Under the pieces are notes generated by a model. It worked only from the letters and a program-made list of their open reading frames with translations. It ran no database searches and had not been told where the DNA came from. The translations under genes and the position numbers were made by a program. Shown in pieces: positions 38,230 to 51,500 of a DNA stretch of 64,000 nt; position 1 is the stretch's first letter; each line of letters starts with the position of its first letter. The stretch comes from Amphiduros pacificus (Eukaryota; Annelida; Polychaeta; Phyllodocida; Hesionidae), in NCBI GenBank assembly GCA_949316495.1, contig OX439005.1, positions 21,589,704 through 21,653,703 on the forward strand, given 5' to 3'.

Positions 38230-39870
38230 TATTTCATACTCTTTTTGTTACACCCATAGAGGCTAATTTGATGTTATATGAATTCATGATCAACAAGATC
38301 AAATGCTTTTCTTAAATAAATCATGATTATCCCATTAATATTCCCTTCATCAATATTCTGAAGTAAATAGTCTGTCAGTTTGATCAGAACTATTTGACAT
38401 GATGATACTTTCTAAAACCAGATTGCTGGTCTAATAAGAGATCATATTTTGTGAAATAGGCATAGTAATGATGGGAGATATGCCGTTAAAATATTTTGAA
38501 ACAGATAGGTAAAACAGATATTGGCCTATAGTTGCTCACATCATTTACATTTACACATGTGTATTGACACTACTCTAGCCTCTTTCCAGTGGTCTGGGAA
38601 TGTTCCTGATGAAATGCTTGGGTTACATATTTTGGTTATATGTGGGGTTACAATATCCACACTACTTCTAAGTAGTTTGACACTGATGCCATTCATCCCA
38701 GTAGCTTTAGTCATTGGCATTTTCCGCATTTGCTTGTATATAAAAGGTTCACGAACAGGGGGTATATCAAACATGATATTGTCATGTTTTCCCCCCGGAA
38801 TGCCTGTAGCTTATTACAGCTAGGCATAGCATCCTTCTTATTTGGCAGATATTATGAGCCATTATTTGTAAAATGGACATTGAAATCATTGGCAATCTTT
38901 TTTGCATTATTCTCCTGTGAGTTCTCTTTCTGGTGCTTTGGTCCAACTGATGTAGATGTGCTTATAGTGGACCTAATTGCCTTCCATTTCTTTCTAATAT
39001 AATTTCCTTCAAAAGCCTCAGAACAAAGGTCCTTTTTAGCTGTTTGTATCATGTAATTAACTTGATTCCTTGCTCTTTGATGAAGTACTTTTGCAACCTG
39101 GTCATTAGGATTTTCTCCATGTACACTATGTAGGTTGTCTCTCTCTACCATTGCATTTGCAATGTCATCAAACCACCATGGTTAAGCTGAGGCTTGAAGG
39201 GTTAACCTGTTGTTCTTGTAAATTTGTGACCGGGTTGTCATTTCAAGGGCCTGCGACATGACAATTCAGTGAGGCAGCACTATATCTGCTACAAGTAGGT
39301 CTCACTTATTCCCATTCATTTGAGTCATCTGTGATATTTATTAAATTCCATGATGCAAATTCTTAATCCTCTAGAATAGCTCTTTATTACAATGTTTGAA
39401 ATTTCTATACCTAGTGTGTCCATTCTAGCAAATGAACCATTGTGCTTCCTGACCACTGATTACTGGGTAGTGACTAGACAGGCCAATAGGTGGCACGACA
39501 GTAGAGTGGATTACATCAGGATTATTGGTATAAATGTGTTCCAGGCAGGCTTGTCATACTGGACGGGTAACTTGCCATATCAGCTGGTCGAGAAATATAG
39601 ACATAACATTTCTGTAGAAAAGACGTTTCTCATCTCCTTTCAACAGGTCTATATTGATATCCCCCAGGACATATCCATGCCCCGGGACACTGCTTATTTC
39701 AATACAGCGGTCTATATTGTGACATATATCAGACCATACATTAGCAAAGTTGTAAGAGATTGTATTTCTTATTGACCATATGTGTACCATATGTGAGAAC
39801 ACATTGGCTAAATTAAGAGAGGTTTGTACTTGGTGTGATGTCCCAGGTCTTATTCGAAAAGACATCTGTG
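38230..39870 (-). mobile_element. Degenerate LINE A (endonuclease, linker, start of reverse transcriptase)
   Basis: Minus strand: GYVLGDINIDLLKGDEKRLF (endonuclease, about 39700-39600), VLHQRARNQVNYMIQTAKKD and KKWKAIRSTIS (linker, about 39100-38940), KQMRKMPMTKATGMNGISVK and SSGTFPDHWKEARVV (RT start, about 38730-38560), then a decayed AFDLVDHE-like motif near 38290. It ends where LINE B begins. The endonuclease differs from that of LINE B, so these look like two families. A SINE 3' piece interrupts it at 39184-39304. Confidence 0.82.
39184..39304 (+). mobile_element. SINE 3' fragment within LINE A
   Basis: GCTGAGGCTTGAAGGGTTAA, then TGTGACCGGGTTGTC, GAGGCAGCACTATATCTGCT and CTACAAGTAGGTCTCA match the body of the SINE at 6869-7190. 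The tRNA head is missing. Confidence 0.8.
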
Positions 39871-39948
39871 AGCTTTACTTGCAAAGCCTGGTATAAATCC
39901 AGGATCTGCTTAAAAGAGTATGTCTATAATATTCAGTTAAAGCAAAGG

Positions 39949-40100
39949 CCACGGGCCATGGCGCAGTTGGTGAGAGTGCATATAGTACTAGGTCCTCTGT
40001 GATGATCCAAAGGTCATGTGTACGATCCCTGGTCATGCCAAGGTTGAATTCATGATACAATTTCACAGATGGGCTGAGGCCGATGTCTAAAAGGTAAACC
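39949..40100 (+). mobile_element. SINE 5' fragment (tRNA-like head)
   Basis: GGCCACGGGCCATGGCGCAG, TTGGTGAGAGTGC and a diverged B box (GGTCATGTGTACGATCC) match the head of the SINE at 6869. The conserved body is missing. Confidence 0.8.
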
Positions 40101-42500
40101 TAGTCCTAATTCTCGTATTCATCATCTACATGAGGACTGAGCCAGTTAAGATTCTTCATAAAAATCTGATTGGTGACTATACATAAAGATTATTAATGGT
40201 TTGCGAATCAGTCAACCAGCTGCATATCCTGACCCGAGATTGGTCATTTCTGAGTGTACACCTATGATATTTTGGTGGTCGAATGACTGGACTTGGATAG
40301 CAAATTTGAAGCCTCAAGCCAATTTTGAATTGTTTCTCTTAATTCCTGTTTATAATTCGTAATTGTCCTGCACTCAATGATTATGGATTTTTGTGTTTCT
40401 TTCTTAATAAATTAATTGCTATGTATGAAATCCCATTCTGTAAGCTGCAGGCCTAAAAGTCAAGATGTAGGTTTCTATAAGAAAATATATATTACTATTG
40501 CATGAAATACTTTTGCAACAGAAATATCATGATTGCTTGACTCATAATATAAATTATTTGCTTGATTTAGTTATAAATAAAAAAGAAACAAATAAACTCA
40601 AAACAAATTTTTGATGCTGATGGTCTAGAGAGATCTAGAGAAAATGAATGCTTTGTGAGTCCATATCATATATACATATGGCCACATATGGCCACTCCCC
40701 GATTATACTGAATAATGATCGTGTGACCATACCCCGATACTTAACATATAGCCCTGATACTATAGTCAATCACAGATCAGTATTGTTATCCTTTATATTG
40801 TGAAATGATTCACTATGGTTTATAGCTGGCCTCTATAAAATCGCTGAAGACGTGAAATGAGACATGCATATTATTTCATCTAGTCATTGCACTGGTCAGC
40901 CTCTACGTTGTGAGAATTGCTACCTTTTGTCAAATATAATGAAGGTAAATGATCTTGTATTTCATTATTGCTTTAAATTGTTATGACAGCAGGATAACAT
41001 ATTTATCACCATTATTATTAAAATGGTAAAAAAATGATATTTATTTTTTTCAAACAAAACATTTGAATTTGGCCACAAAATGTTTGACAGACATTCATAA
41101 TGTACATTTTAATACTATATAAGATAAAGGATCCAAGGCAAAGAAAGTCAGTGAAGCAAGTGATATTGTTATATTATAAGGTGTGACAGTCAGTGATCAG
41201 AATTACTGTGCCTTATATCACATGATGACCACCTTCAAAATAACTGCTAATTTACGATGAGACATGCATTGTGATGCATCTTATGTGCGCTGGAGTCCTG
41301 TCAAGAAATCAATAATCTAAATCAATATGAAAACAACAGAGGGTACATCCAATCTACATATATCATTTCACCAAGCTTCATACATTAAAAAAAACATCCA
41401 TTCTAGATCACTTTGGGACTATATAATTAGATGTCATCATGGAAAATAAAAAAACTTAATTAATAGTACAGATGTATTCCATATGGATCAGTCTAAATAG
41501 TTATTGTGATGGTTATTTGAATATACCAGAAGCAGAGCATTTGGGTGTCTCATTTCATTCGACGATACCATGTAATGATCATATGATAATAAGTAATGAT
41601 CATGTGACCATATCTTATCCTGTACATATGTAAATATTAATGTTATCTCTGCTTTTCAGATCCCAGCACAGAGAAATGTAGCACTGCTTTTCAACTCGAT
41701 TTATGTATGTGTGCCATCGTTTAAACATAAGCAGATCATTTGTCTATAGCGATGATGCATCAATAGAAATATATTGATTTTACATCAGTATATAAGTAAC
41801 TATTATAAAAAATAAGTTACATTGTACCCACCTTGATAAAAACTTCAAAAGACAATTGACTACTTGTATTAGCACTCATGCATATTATTTTAATATTTTA
41901 TTTTAGAAAATATAAATGAGTATAACCTTTTGAGAATGACATAACATTATAAATGCCTGGAATATCCCAGGTGTACAAATACGATGATTCTGGACTCAAT
42001 TGGTCAAATCACTGTTGCATTGTAAATATACAGCACTTAACCTAACTCAATAAGTTTAGTTGATTTGATTTGTACATATATAGCTGTGAATAATCATAAT
42101 AAATACCCTCCATAACAGAGATTCGTTAACAGTTCCTGTCGCCATTGGTGAAAAGGTCACGATTTCACTTCATGACGTCACCACATATGAGGCTGTGGAC
42201 TGATTGGTGAAAACTGATGAATATTCATATATATCCCATTTTGTACGGACTGCTGCACTGATTGGTCAGTGTCGAAGTCAGAAATCTGATCAAAGTTTAT
42301 GACCTCATATTCTGCTTAGATGATATTTTGGTGGGCAAAACGATTATTTATGACGGGGGAATTAACGATTTCAAAAGTTGATATCAAATATAGGGCATTG
42401 TCGCAGAGGTAGCGAGAAGATTTGAGTACATAATAAAGCCTTGCAAAGTGATTGTCAATGATGGGGATGAATCGTGTATGAACTTGCTTCCCAAGCCTCT
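40101..42500. other. 3' flank of the K2P gene, no gene seen
   Basis: AT-rich DNA. A full CRE-like TGACGTCA lies at 42173-42180 with two CCAAT-type boxes nearby (ATTGG near 42144 and 42259). It lies downstream of the K2P stop and has no associated start. No frame or repeat array can be supported. Confidence 0.4.
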
Positions 42501-42501
42501 A

Positions 42502-45500
42502 TTATAGATCTGTACTGGCTCCGTAATTTTCAAATATATAAGGCTGTTCTGGGCAAATCTTTGTCTTTGCATTGGGCTTTTTTTTCTTCGGTGCCCCATA
42601 TTCCTCCTCCATACGTCTCAGTCTCTCAGACGGCATCCTGTCCGTCTGTACTGTTTTTATGGGATTTTTATCTGAATTTATTGATTTGAGGTTTTTACTT
42701 TTTACTGTGGTGTCAGGTATTTTACTTGTTTTGGGATTTTTCTCGATATCGCTATTAGTCTCATCCTTTTCTTCGTCACTGCTATCAAGATGATGCTCAA
42801 TTTCCTCCTGAAATAAAATATGGAAATGATTACACAAAATTATATTTGAGATAAGAACAGCAAATAAGTATTTCTTACATATTAGCCGAATTTTTATACC
42901 AGCATTACCAAATTCTTTATTTTGATTTCATGAATTTAATTTTGAACTGCTTGCATATCTAGGTTTGTTGTTAAAATTTAGGTTGGAGTGATTGGAAATA
43001 GCAAAAATTACAAGCAGCGGCGGCCATATTTTGATAGTGTTTTGTGACAATACTGTGACAATGGGATAAAATCTAACGTTAACCAAAAAATGATCAACAA
43101 GGAAAAGGAGTACAATATTTGCAACATAGAGACCTTACAGTGCCTTAGCGTCTAGAAATAATATCAGTACTTGAGTAATTGTTATTGAATAAAACTGGAT
43201 AGTTTGTCTGGCCCAAAACTGAGTATCTATCAATATCTGTCTGAGCCATGTGCAGTTACCCATATCCTAGGTAAATAGATGATTCCTTAAAAAATAACTT
43301 ATTGTATCGGAAAGTGTGGTGGTAAAGTAAAATATGCCATTTGTTATGTAGGATTATCAAATGTTCTGTTGAATATTGGTTTTTTGATTTTTGAAAATTG
43401 GTTATATGCTGAATCGTATCAGTACTAATGTGCTATAATAGTAAGACAGTGCTCCAGGAAGGGTTTTCCCCAAAAGCCAAATTACTTGACATGAATAGGA
43501 AAGTCTCCAGTCAGGGAACCAGTGGTAGGGCTTAGCAAAATAACTTAACAAGATAGCTATTTTGTTGTTGAATTCAAAATAACTTTTCAAAGAAATATGA
43601 GAATATGATTTAAAGCAATTTGAAAAGTATGACCTGATCTTCTCAATGGTAAATCAGAGAAATGGTCAGGATCCTCATCACTATATCAAGTTATCTTATG
43701 AAGGATGCTAGTCAAATGCCAGCTGTAAATTTTAAGAGAGGTGCTCAAGTTAGAATAAGTTAGAAACCAAAACTATCTTAGAAAAAATCTACGTCTAAGA
43801 TGGTATCACAATTAATTCAATTAGATCACAAGAATATATCTACAATTCATGTCTCATCTAAATCTTAGTCACCATTGTCTAGTTGATTCTCTGTCGGTAT
43901 AAAGGTTAAGCATGAAACTACTTACACTGAATACAAAGTGTATCATATAATGTCCAGACACACATTTATATATGAATATATATATATATGTATATATATA
44001 TATATGTTTAACTTGAACTTGAAATGGACTGAAAAACAGAAAATGGTACCAAAACAAAGAGAGTCAGTGACTGGAGTAATATTACCACCTTATTGTGTAT
44101 TTTTCTGAAGAAAAAAAAAACATTTGTAACGTAGTTCTGTAGGACGTAGGTTTGAAAGGTACCTAACATGTTATTTATTCAACGAGTTGTTCACTCCTTA
44201 TAAAAATCAAAATGACCAAATAGAGGTTTAAAATGTGTTTGGTTTCTCACAAGGGAAGTACACATCATGACAAAAATAGTTGGGGCAATAATGGTCGTGG
44301 GTCGTACCAAAAACAAAAATGTGTATATGTGGTGACCTTAAAGACCAATTTACATGTTCCATAAATATTCCTTTTGGACCATGGAAATAGTCAAAGGTCA
44401 CCCTATATCAAACTCATTTGAATAGGTCATGACATTGACCTTGACCTGAGATACCTTATGCAAATAACACATATATAATAATTCCAACCTGGATAATCTC
44501 CCAGCCTGTGTATCTCCATACCTGGATCTCCTCAACCAGGATGATGATTCCAACCAGGGGATCTCCTTACCTTGATCTACCCCAACCAACATGGATCTCT
44601 CCCTACCTTGATCTACCCCAACCAACATGGATCTCTCCCTACCTAGATCTACCCCAATCAACGTGGATCAATCCTAACTTGGATCTAACCCAACCTGGAT
44701 CTGTCCCCACTTGGATCTATCCCAACCTGGATCTGCCCCTACCGAGATCTACCCCAACCAACCTTGATCTGTCCTAACTTGGGTCTATCCCAACCTTGAT
44801 CTCTCCCAAACCAGATCTCTCACTCCCCAGATCTCTCCCAACATGGATCTACCCAAATCCTCAGAAACTTTTCCCCATCAAGACAGCTTTGAAGAGAAAG
44901 CTTTTTTACCAAACGCTGAAATGAGGAATTTTATGATAATTATTTTTTTCTATTTGAGGAAACAATATTTCTACTGTTCAGGGGGAATAAGCAAACCCTT
45001 GCTTTCTGGATCACCCGAGATCACCTGGAAATGATTTAGTTAGTGTAAATACATATATAAAAAGATATTACCTTGACGGTCTCAATGGCCTCTTCTGTCT
45101 GTGATTGGATATGTGTCTGGATGACTGTGATCACACCTGCCAGCCAAGCCATGCCCAGTGCTGTCCACACGGCACCAAATATCCGGTAGAATACCAACGC
45201 TGCTCCAGACTCATAGCCACCTGCATCATAACATAGACACGAAACCAGTCAGTGATCCCCTGTATTGTGAGCACATTCCATCACACTCATATCCCTTGCA
45301 TTGTGAGCATATTGCATCTCTCATATCCCTTGCATTGTGAGCACATTCCATCACTCTCATATCCCTTGTATTGTGAGCACATTCAATCACTCTCATATCC
45401 CTTGTATTGTGAGCACATTCCATAACTCTCATATCCCTTGTATTGTGAGCACATTCCATCACACTCATATCCCTTGTATTGTGAGCACATTCCATCACTC

Positions 45501-48500
45501 TCATATCCCTTGTATTGTGAGCACATTCCATCACACTCATATCCCTTGTATTGTGAGCACATTCCATCACACTCATATCCCTTGCATTGTGAGCACATTC
45601 CATCACTCTCATATCCCTTGTATTGTGAGCTCATTCCATCACACTCATATCCCTTGTATTGTGAGCACATTCCATCACTCGCATATCCCTTGCATTGTGA
45701 GCACATTCAATCACTCTCATATCCCTTGTATTGTGAGCACATTCCATAACTCTCATATCCCTTGTATTGTGAGCACATTCCATCACACTCATATCCCTTG
45801 TATTGTGAGCACATTCCATCACACTCATATCCCTTGTATTGTGAGCACATTCCATCACACTCATATCCCTTGTATTGTGAGCACATTCCATCACACTCAT
45901 ATCCCTTGCATTGTGAGCACATTCCATCACTCTCAATCCCTTGTATTGTGAGCACATTCCATCACACTCATATCCCTTGTATTGTGAGCACATTCCATCA
46001 CTCCCATATCCCTTGTATTGTGAGCACATTCCATCACTCCCATATCCCCTGTATTGTGAGCACATTTAATCACACTCATATCCTCTGTATTGTGAGCACA
46101 TTCCATCACTCTCATATCCCTTGTATTGTGAGCACATTCCATCACACTCATATCCCCTGTATTGTGAGCACATTGCATCACTCTCATATCCCCTGTATTG
46201 TGAGCACATTCCATCACACTCATATCCCTTGTATTGTGAGCACATTCCATCACACTCATATCCCTTGTATTGTGAGCACATTCCATCACACTCATATCCC
46301 TTGTATTGTGAGCACATTCCATCACACTCATATCCCTTGCATTGTGAGCACATTCCATCACTCTCATATCCCTTGTATTGTGAGCACATCCCATCACACT
46401 CATATCCCTTGTATTGTGAGCACATTCCATCACACTCATATCCCTTGTATTGTGAGCACATTCCATCACTCCCATATCCCCTGTATTGTGAGCACATTTA
46501 ATCACACTCATATCCCCTGTATTGTGAGCACATTTAATCACACTCATATCCCCTGTATTGTGAGCACATTCCATCACTCTCATATCCCTTGTATTGTGAG
46601 CACATTCCATCACACTCATATCCCCTGTATTGTGAGCACATTCCATCACACTCATATCCCTTGCATTGTGAGCACATTCCATCACACTCATATCCCTTGT
46701 ATTGTGAGCACATTGCATCACTCTCATATCCCCTGTATCGTGAGCACATTTAATCACACTCATATCCCCTGTATTGTGAGCACATTCCATCACACTCATA
46801 TCCCTTGTATTGTGAGCACATTCCATCACACTCATATCCCCTGTATTGTGAGCACATTCCATCACACTCATATCCCCTGTATTGTGAGCACATTGCATCA
46901 CTCTCATATCCCCTGTATTGTGAGCACATTCCATCACACTCATATCCCTTGTATTGTGAGCACATTCCATCACACTCATATCCCTTGTATTGTGAGCACA
47001 TTCCATCACACTCATATCCCTTGTATTGTGAGCACATTCCATCACACTCATATCCCTTGCATTGTGAGCACATTCCATCACTCTCATATCCCTTGTATTG
47101 TGAGCACATTCCATCACACTCATATCCCTTGTATTGTGAGCACATTCCATCACTCCCATATCCCCTGTATTGTGAGCACATTTAATCACACTCATATCCC
47201 CTGTATTGTGAGCACATTCCATCACTCTCATATCCCTTGTATTGTGAGCACATTCCATCACACTCATATCCCCTGTATTGTGAGCACATTCCATCACACT
47301 CATATCCCTTGCATTGTGAGCACATTGCATCACTCTCATATCCCTTGTATTGTGAGCACATTCCATCACACTCATATCCCTTGTATTGTGAGCACATAAC
47401 ATCACTCTCATATCCCTTGTATTGTGAGCACATTGCATCACTCTCATATCCCCTGTATTGTGAGCACATTTAATCACACTCATATCCCCTGTATTGTGAG
47501 CACATTCCATCACTCTCATATCCCTTGTATTGTGAGCACATTCCATCACACTCATATCCCCTGTATTGTGAGCACATTCCATCACACTCATATCCCTTGC
47601 ATTGTGAGCACATTGCATCACTCTCATATCCCTTGTATTGTGAGCACATTCCATCACACTCATATCCCTTGTATTGTGAGCACATAACATCACTCTCATA
47701 TCCCTTGTATTGTGAGCACATTGCATCACTCTCATATCCCCTGTATTGTGAGCACATTTAATCACACTCATATCCCCTGTATTGTGAGCACATTCCATCA
47801 CTCTCATATCCCTTGTATTGTGAGCACATTCCATCACACTCATATCCCTTGTATTGTGAGCACATTCCATCACACTCATATCCCTTGGATTGTGAGCACA
47901 TTGCATCACTCTCATATCCCCAGTATTGTGAGCACATTGCATCACTCTCATATCCCCTGTATTGTGAGCACATTCCATCACTCTCATATCCCTTGTATTG
48001 TGAGCACATTCCATCACACTCATATCCCTTGTATTGTGAGCACATTCCATCACACTCATATCCCTTGCATTGTGAGCACATTGCATCACTCTCATATCCC
48101 TTTTATTGTGAGCACATTCCATCACACTCATATCCCTTGTATTGTGAGCACATAACATCACTCTCATATCCCTTGTATTGTGAGCACATTGCATCACTCT
48201 CATATCCCCTGTATTGTGAGCACATTTAATCACACTCATATCCCCTGTTTTGTGAGCACATTCCATCACTCTCATATCCCTTGTATTGTGAGCACATTCC
48301 ATCACACTCATATCCCCTGTATTGTGAGCACATTGCATCACTCTCATATCCCTTGTATTGTGAGCACATTCCATCACACTCATATCCCTTGTATTGTGAG
48401 CACATTCCATCACACTCATATCCCTTGTATTGTGAGCACATTCCATCACACTCATATCCCCTGTATTGTGAGCACATTCCATCACACTCATATCCCCTGT

Positions 48501-51500
48501 ATTGTGAGCACATTGCATCACTCTCATATCCCTTGCATTGTGAGCACATTCCATCACACTCATATCCCTTGTATTGTGAGCACATTCCATCACACTCATA
48601 TCCCTTGTATTGTGAGCACATTGCATCACTCCCATATCCCCTGTATTGTGAGCACATTGCATCACTCTCATATCCCTTGTACTGTGAACACATTCCATCA
48701 CACTCATATCCCTTGTATTGTGAGCACATAACATCACTCTCATATCCCTTGTATTGTGAGCACATACCATCACTCTCATATCCCTTGTATTGTGAGCATA
48801 TTCTATCACACTCATATCCCTTGTATTGTGAGCACATTCCATCACACTCATATCCCTTGTATTGTGAGCACATTCCATCACTCTCATATCCCTTGCATTG
48901 TGAGCACATTCAATCACTCTCATATCCCTTGTATTGTGAGCACATTCCATAACTCTCATATCCCTTGTATTGTGAGCACATTCCATCACACTCATATCCC
49001 TTGTATTGTGAGCACATTCCATCACACTCATGTCCCTTGTATTGTGAGCAAATTCCATCACACTCATATCCCTTGTATTGTGAGCACATTCCATCACACT
49101 CATATCCCTTGCATTGTGAGCACATTCCATCACTCTCAATCCCTTGTATTGTGAGCACATTCCATCACACTCATATCCCTTGTATTGTGAGCACATTCCA
49201 TCACACTCATATCCCTTGTATTGTGAGCACATTCCATCACTCCCATATCCCCTGTATTGTGAGCACATTTAATCACACTCATATCCCCTGTATTGTGAGC
49301 ACATTCCATCACTCTCATATCCCTTGTATTGTGAGCACATTCCATCACACTCATATCCCCTGTATTGTGAGCACATTCCATCACTCTCATATCCCCTGTA
49401 TTGTGAGCACATTCCATCACACTCATATCCCTTGTATTGTGAGCACATTCCATCACACTCATATCCCTTGTATTGTGAGCACATTCCATCACACTCATAT
49501 CCCTTGTATTGTGAGCACATTCCATCACACTCATATCCCTTGCATTGTGAGCACATTCCATCACTCTCATATCCCTTGTATTGTGAGCACATTCCATCAC
49601 ACTCATATCCCTTGTATTGTGAGCACATTCCATCACACTCATATCCCTTGTATTGTGAGCACATTCCATCACTCCCATATCCCCTGTATTGTGAGCACAT
49701 TTAATCACACTCATATCCCCTGTATTGTGAGCACATTCCATCACTCTCATATCCCTTGTATTGTGAGCACATTCCATCACACTCATATCCCCTGTATTGT
49801 GAGCACATTCCATCACACTCATATCCCTTGCATTGTGAGCACATTCCATCACACTCATATCCCTTGTATTGTGAGCACATAACATCACTCTCATATCCCT
49901 TGTATTGTGAGCACATTGCATCACTCTCATATCCCCTGTATTGTGAGCACATTTAATCACACTCATATCCCCTGTATTGTGAGCACATTCCATCACTCTC
50001 ATATCCCTTGTATTGTGAGCACATTCCATCACACTCATATCCCCTGTATTGTGAGCACATTGCATCACTCTCATATCCCCTGTATTGTGAGCACATTCCA
50101 TCACACTCATATCCCTTGTATTGTGAGCACATTCCATCACACTCATATCCCTTGTATTGTGAGCACATTCCATCACACTCATATCCCTTGTATTGTGAGC
50201 ACATTCCATCACACTCATATCCCTTGCATTGTGAGCACATTCCATCACTCTCATATCCCTTGTATTGTGAGCACATTCCATCACACTCATATCCCTTGTA
50301 TTGTGAGCACATTCCATCACTCCCATATCCCCTGTATTGTGAGCACATTTAATCACACTCATATCCCCTGTATTGTGAGCACATTCCATCACTCTCATAT
50401 CCCTTGTATTGTGAGCACATTCCATCACATTCATATCCCCTGTATTGTGAGCACATTCCATCACACTCATATCCCTTGCATTGTGAGCACATTGCATCAC
50501 TCTCATATCCCTTGTATTGTGAGCACATTCCATCACACTCATATCCCTTGTATTGTGAGCACATAACATCACTCTCATATCCCTTGTATTGTGAGCACAT
50601 TGCATCACTCTCATATCCCCTGTATTGTGAGCACATTTAATCACACTCATATCCCCTGTATTGTGAGCACATTCCATCACTCTCATATCCCTTGTATTGT
50701 GAGCACATTCCATCACACTCATATCCCCTGTATTGTGAGCACATTCCATCACACTCATATCCCTTGCATTGTGAGCACATTGCATCACTCTCATATCCCT
50801 TGTATTGTGAGCACATTCCATCACACTCATATCCCTTGTATTGTGAGCACATAACATCACTCTCATATCCCTTGTATTGTGAGCACATTGCATCACTCTC
50901 ATATCCCCTGTATTGTGAGCACATTTAATCACACTCATATCCCCTGTATTGTGAGCACATTCCATCACTCTCATATCCCTTGTATTGTGAGCACATTCCA
51001 TCACACTCATATCCCTTGTATTGTGAGCACATTCCATCACACTCATATCCCTTGGATTGTGAGCACATTGCATCACTCTCATATCCCTAGTATTGTGAGC
51101 ACATTGCATCACTCTCATATCCCCTGTATTGTGAGCACATTCCATCACACTCATATCCCTTGTATTGTGAGCACATTCCATCACACTCATATCCCTTGTA
51201 TTGTGAGCACATTCCATCACACTCATATCCCTTGCATTGTGAGCACATTGCATCACTCTCATATCCCTTGTATTGTGAGCACATTCCATCACATTCATAT
51301 CCCTTGTATTGTGAGCACATAACATCACTCTCATATCCCTTGTATTGTGAGCACATTGCATCACTCTCATATCCCCTGTATTGTGAGCACATTTAATCAC
51401 ACTCATATCCCCTGTTTTGTGAGCACATTCCATCACTCTCATATCCCTTGTATTGTGAGCACATTCCATCACACTCATATCCCCTGTATTGTGAGCACAT

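Noticed and set aside
42120-42300. Promoter-like cluster (CRE and CCAAT boxes)
   Set aside because: It lies downstream of the K2P stop with no gene start on either strand nearby, so it is recorded only as motifs.
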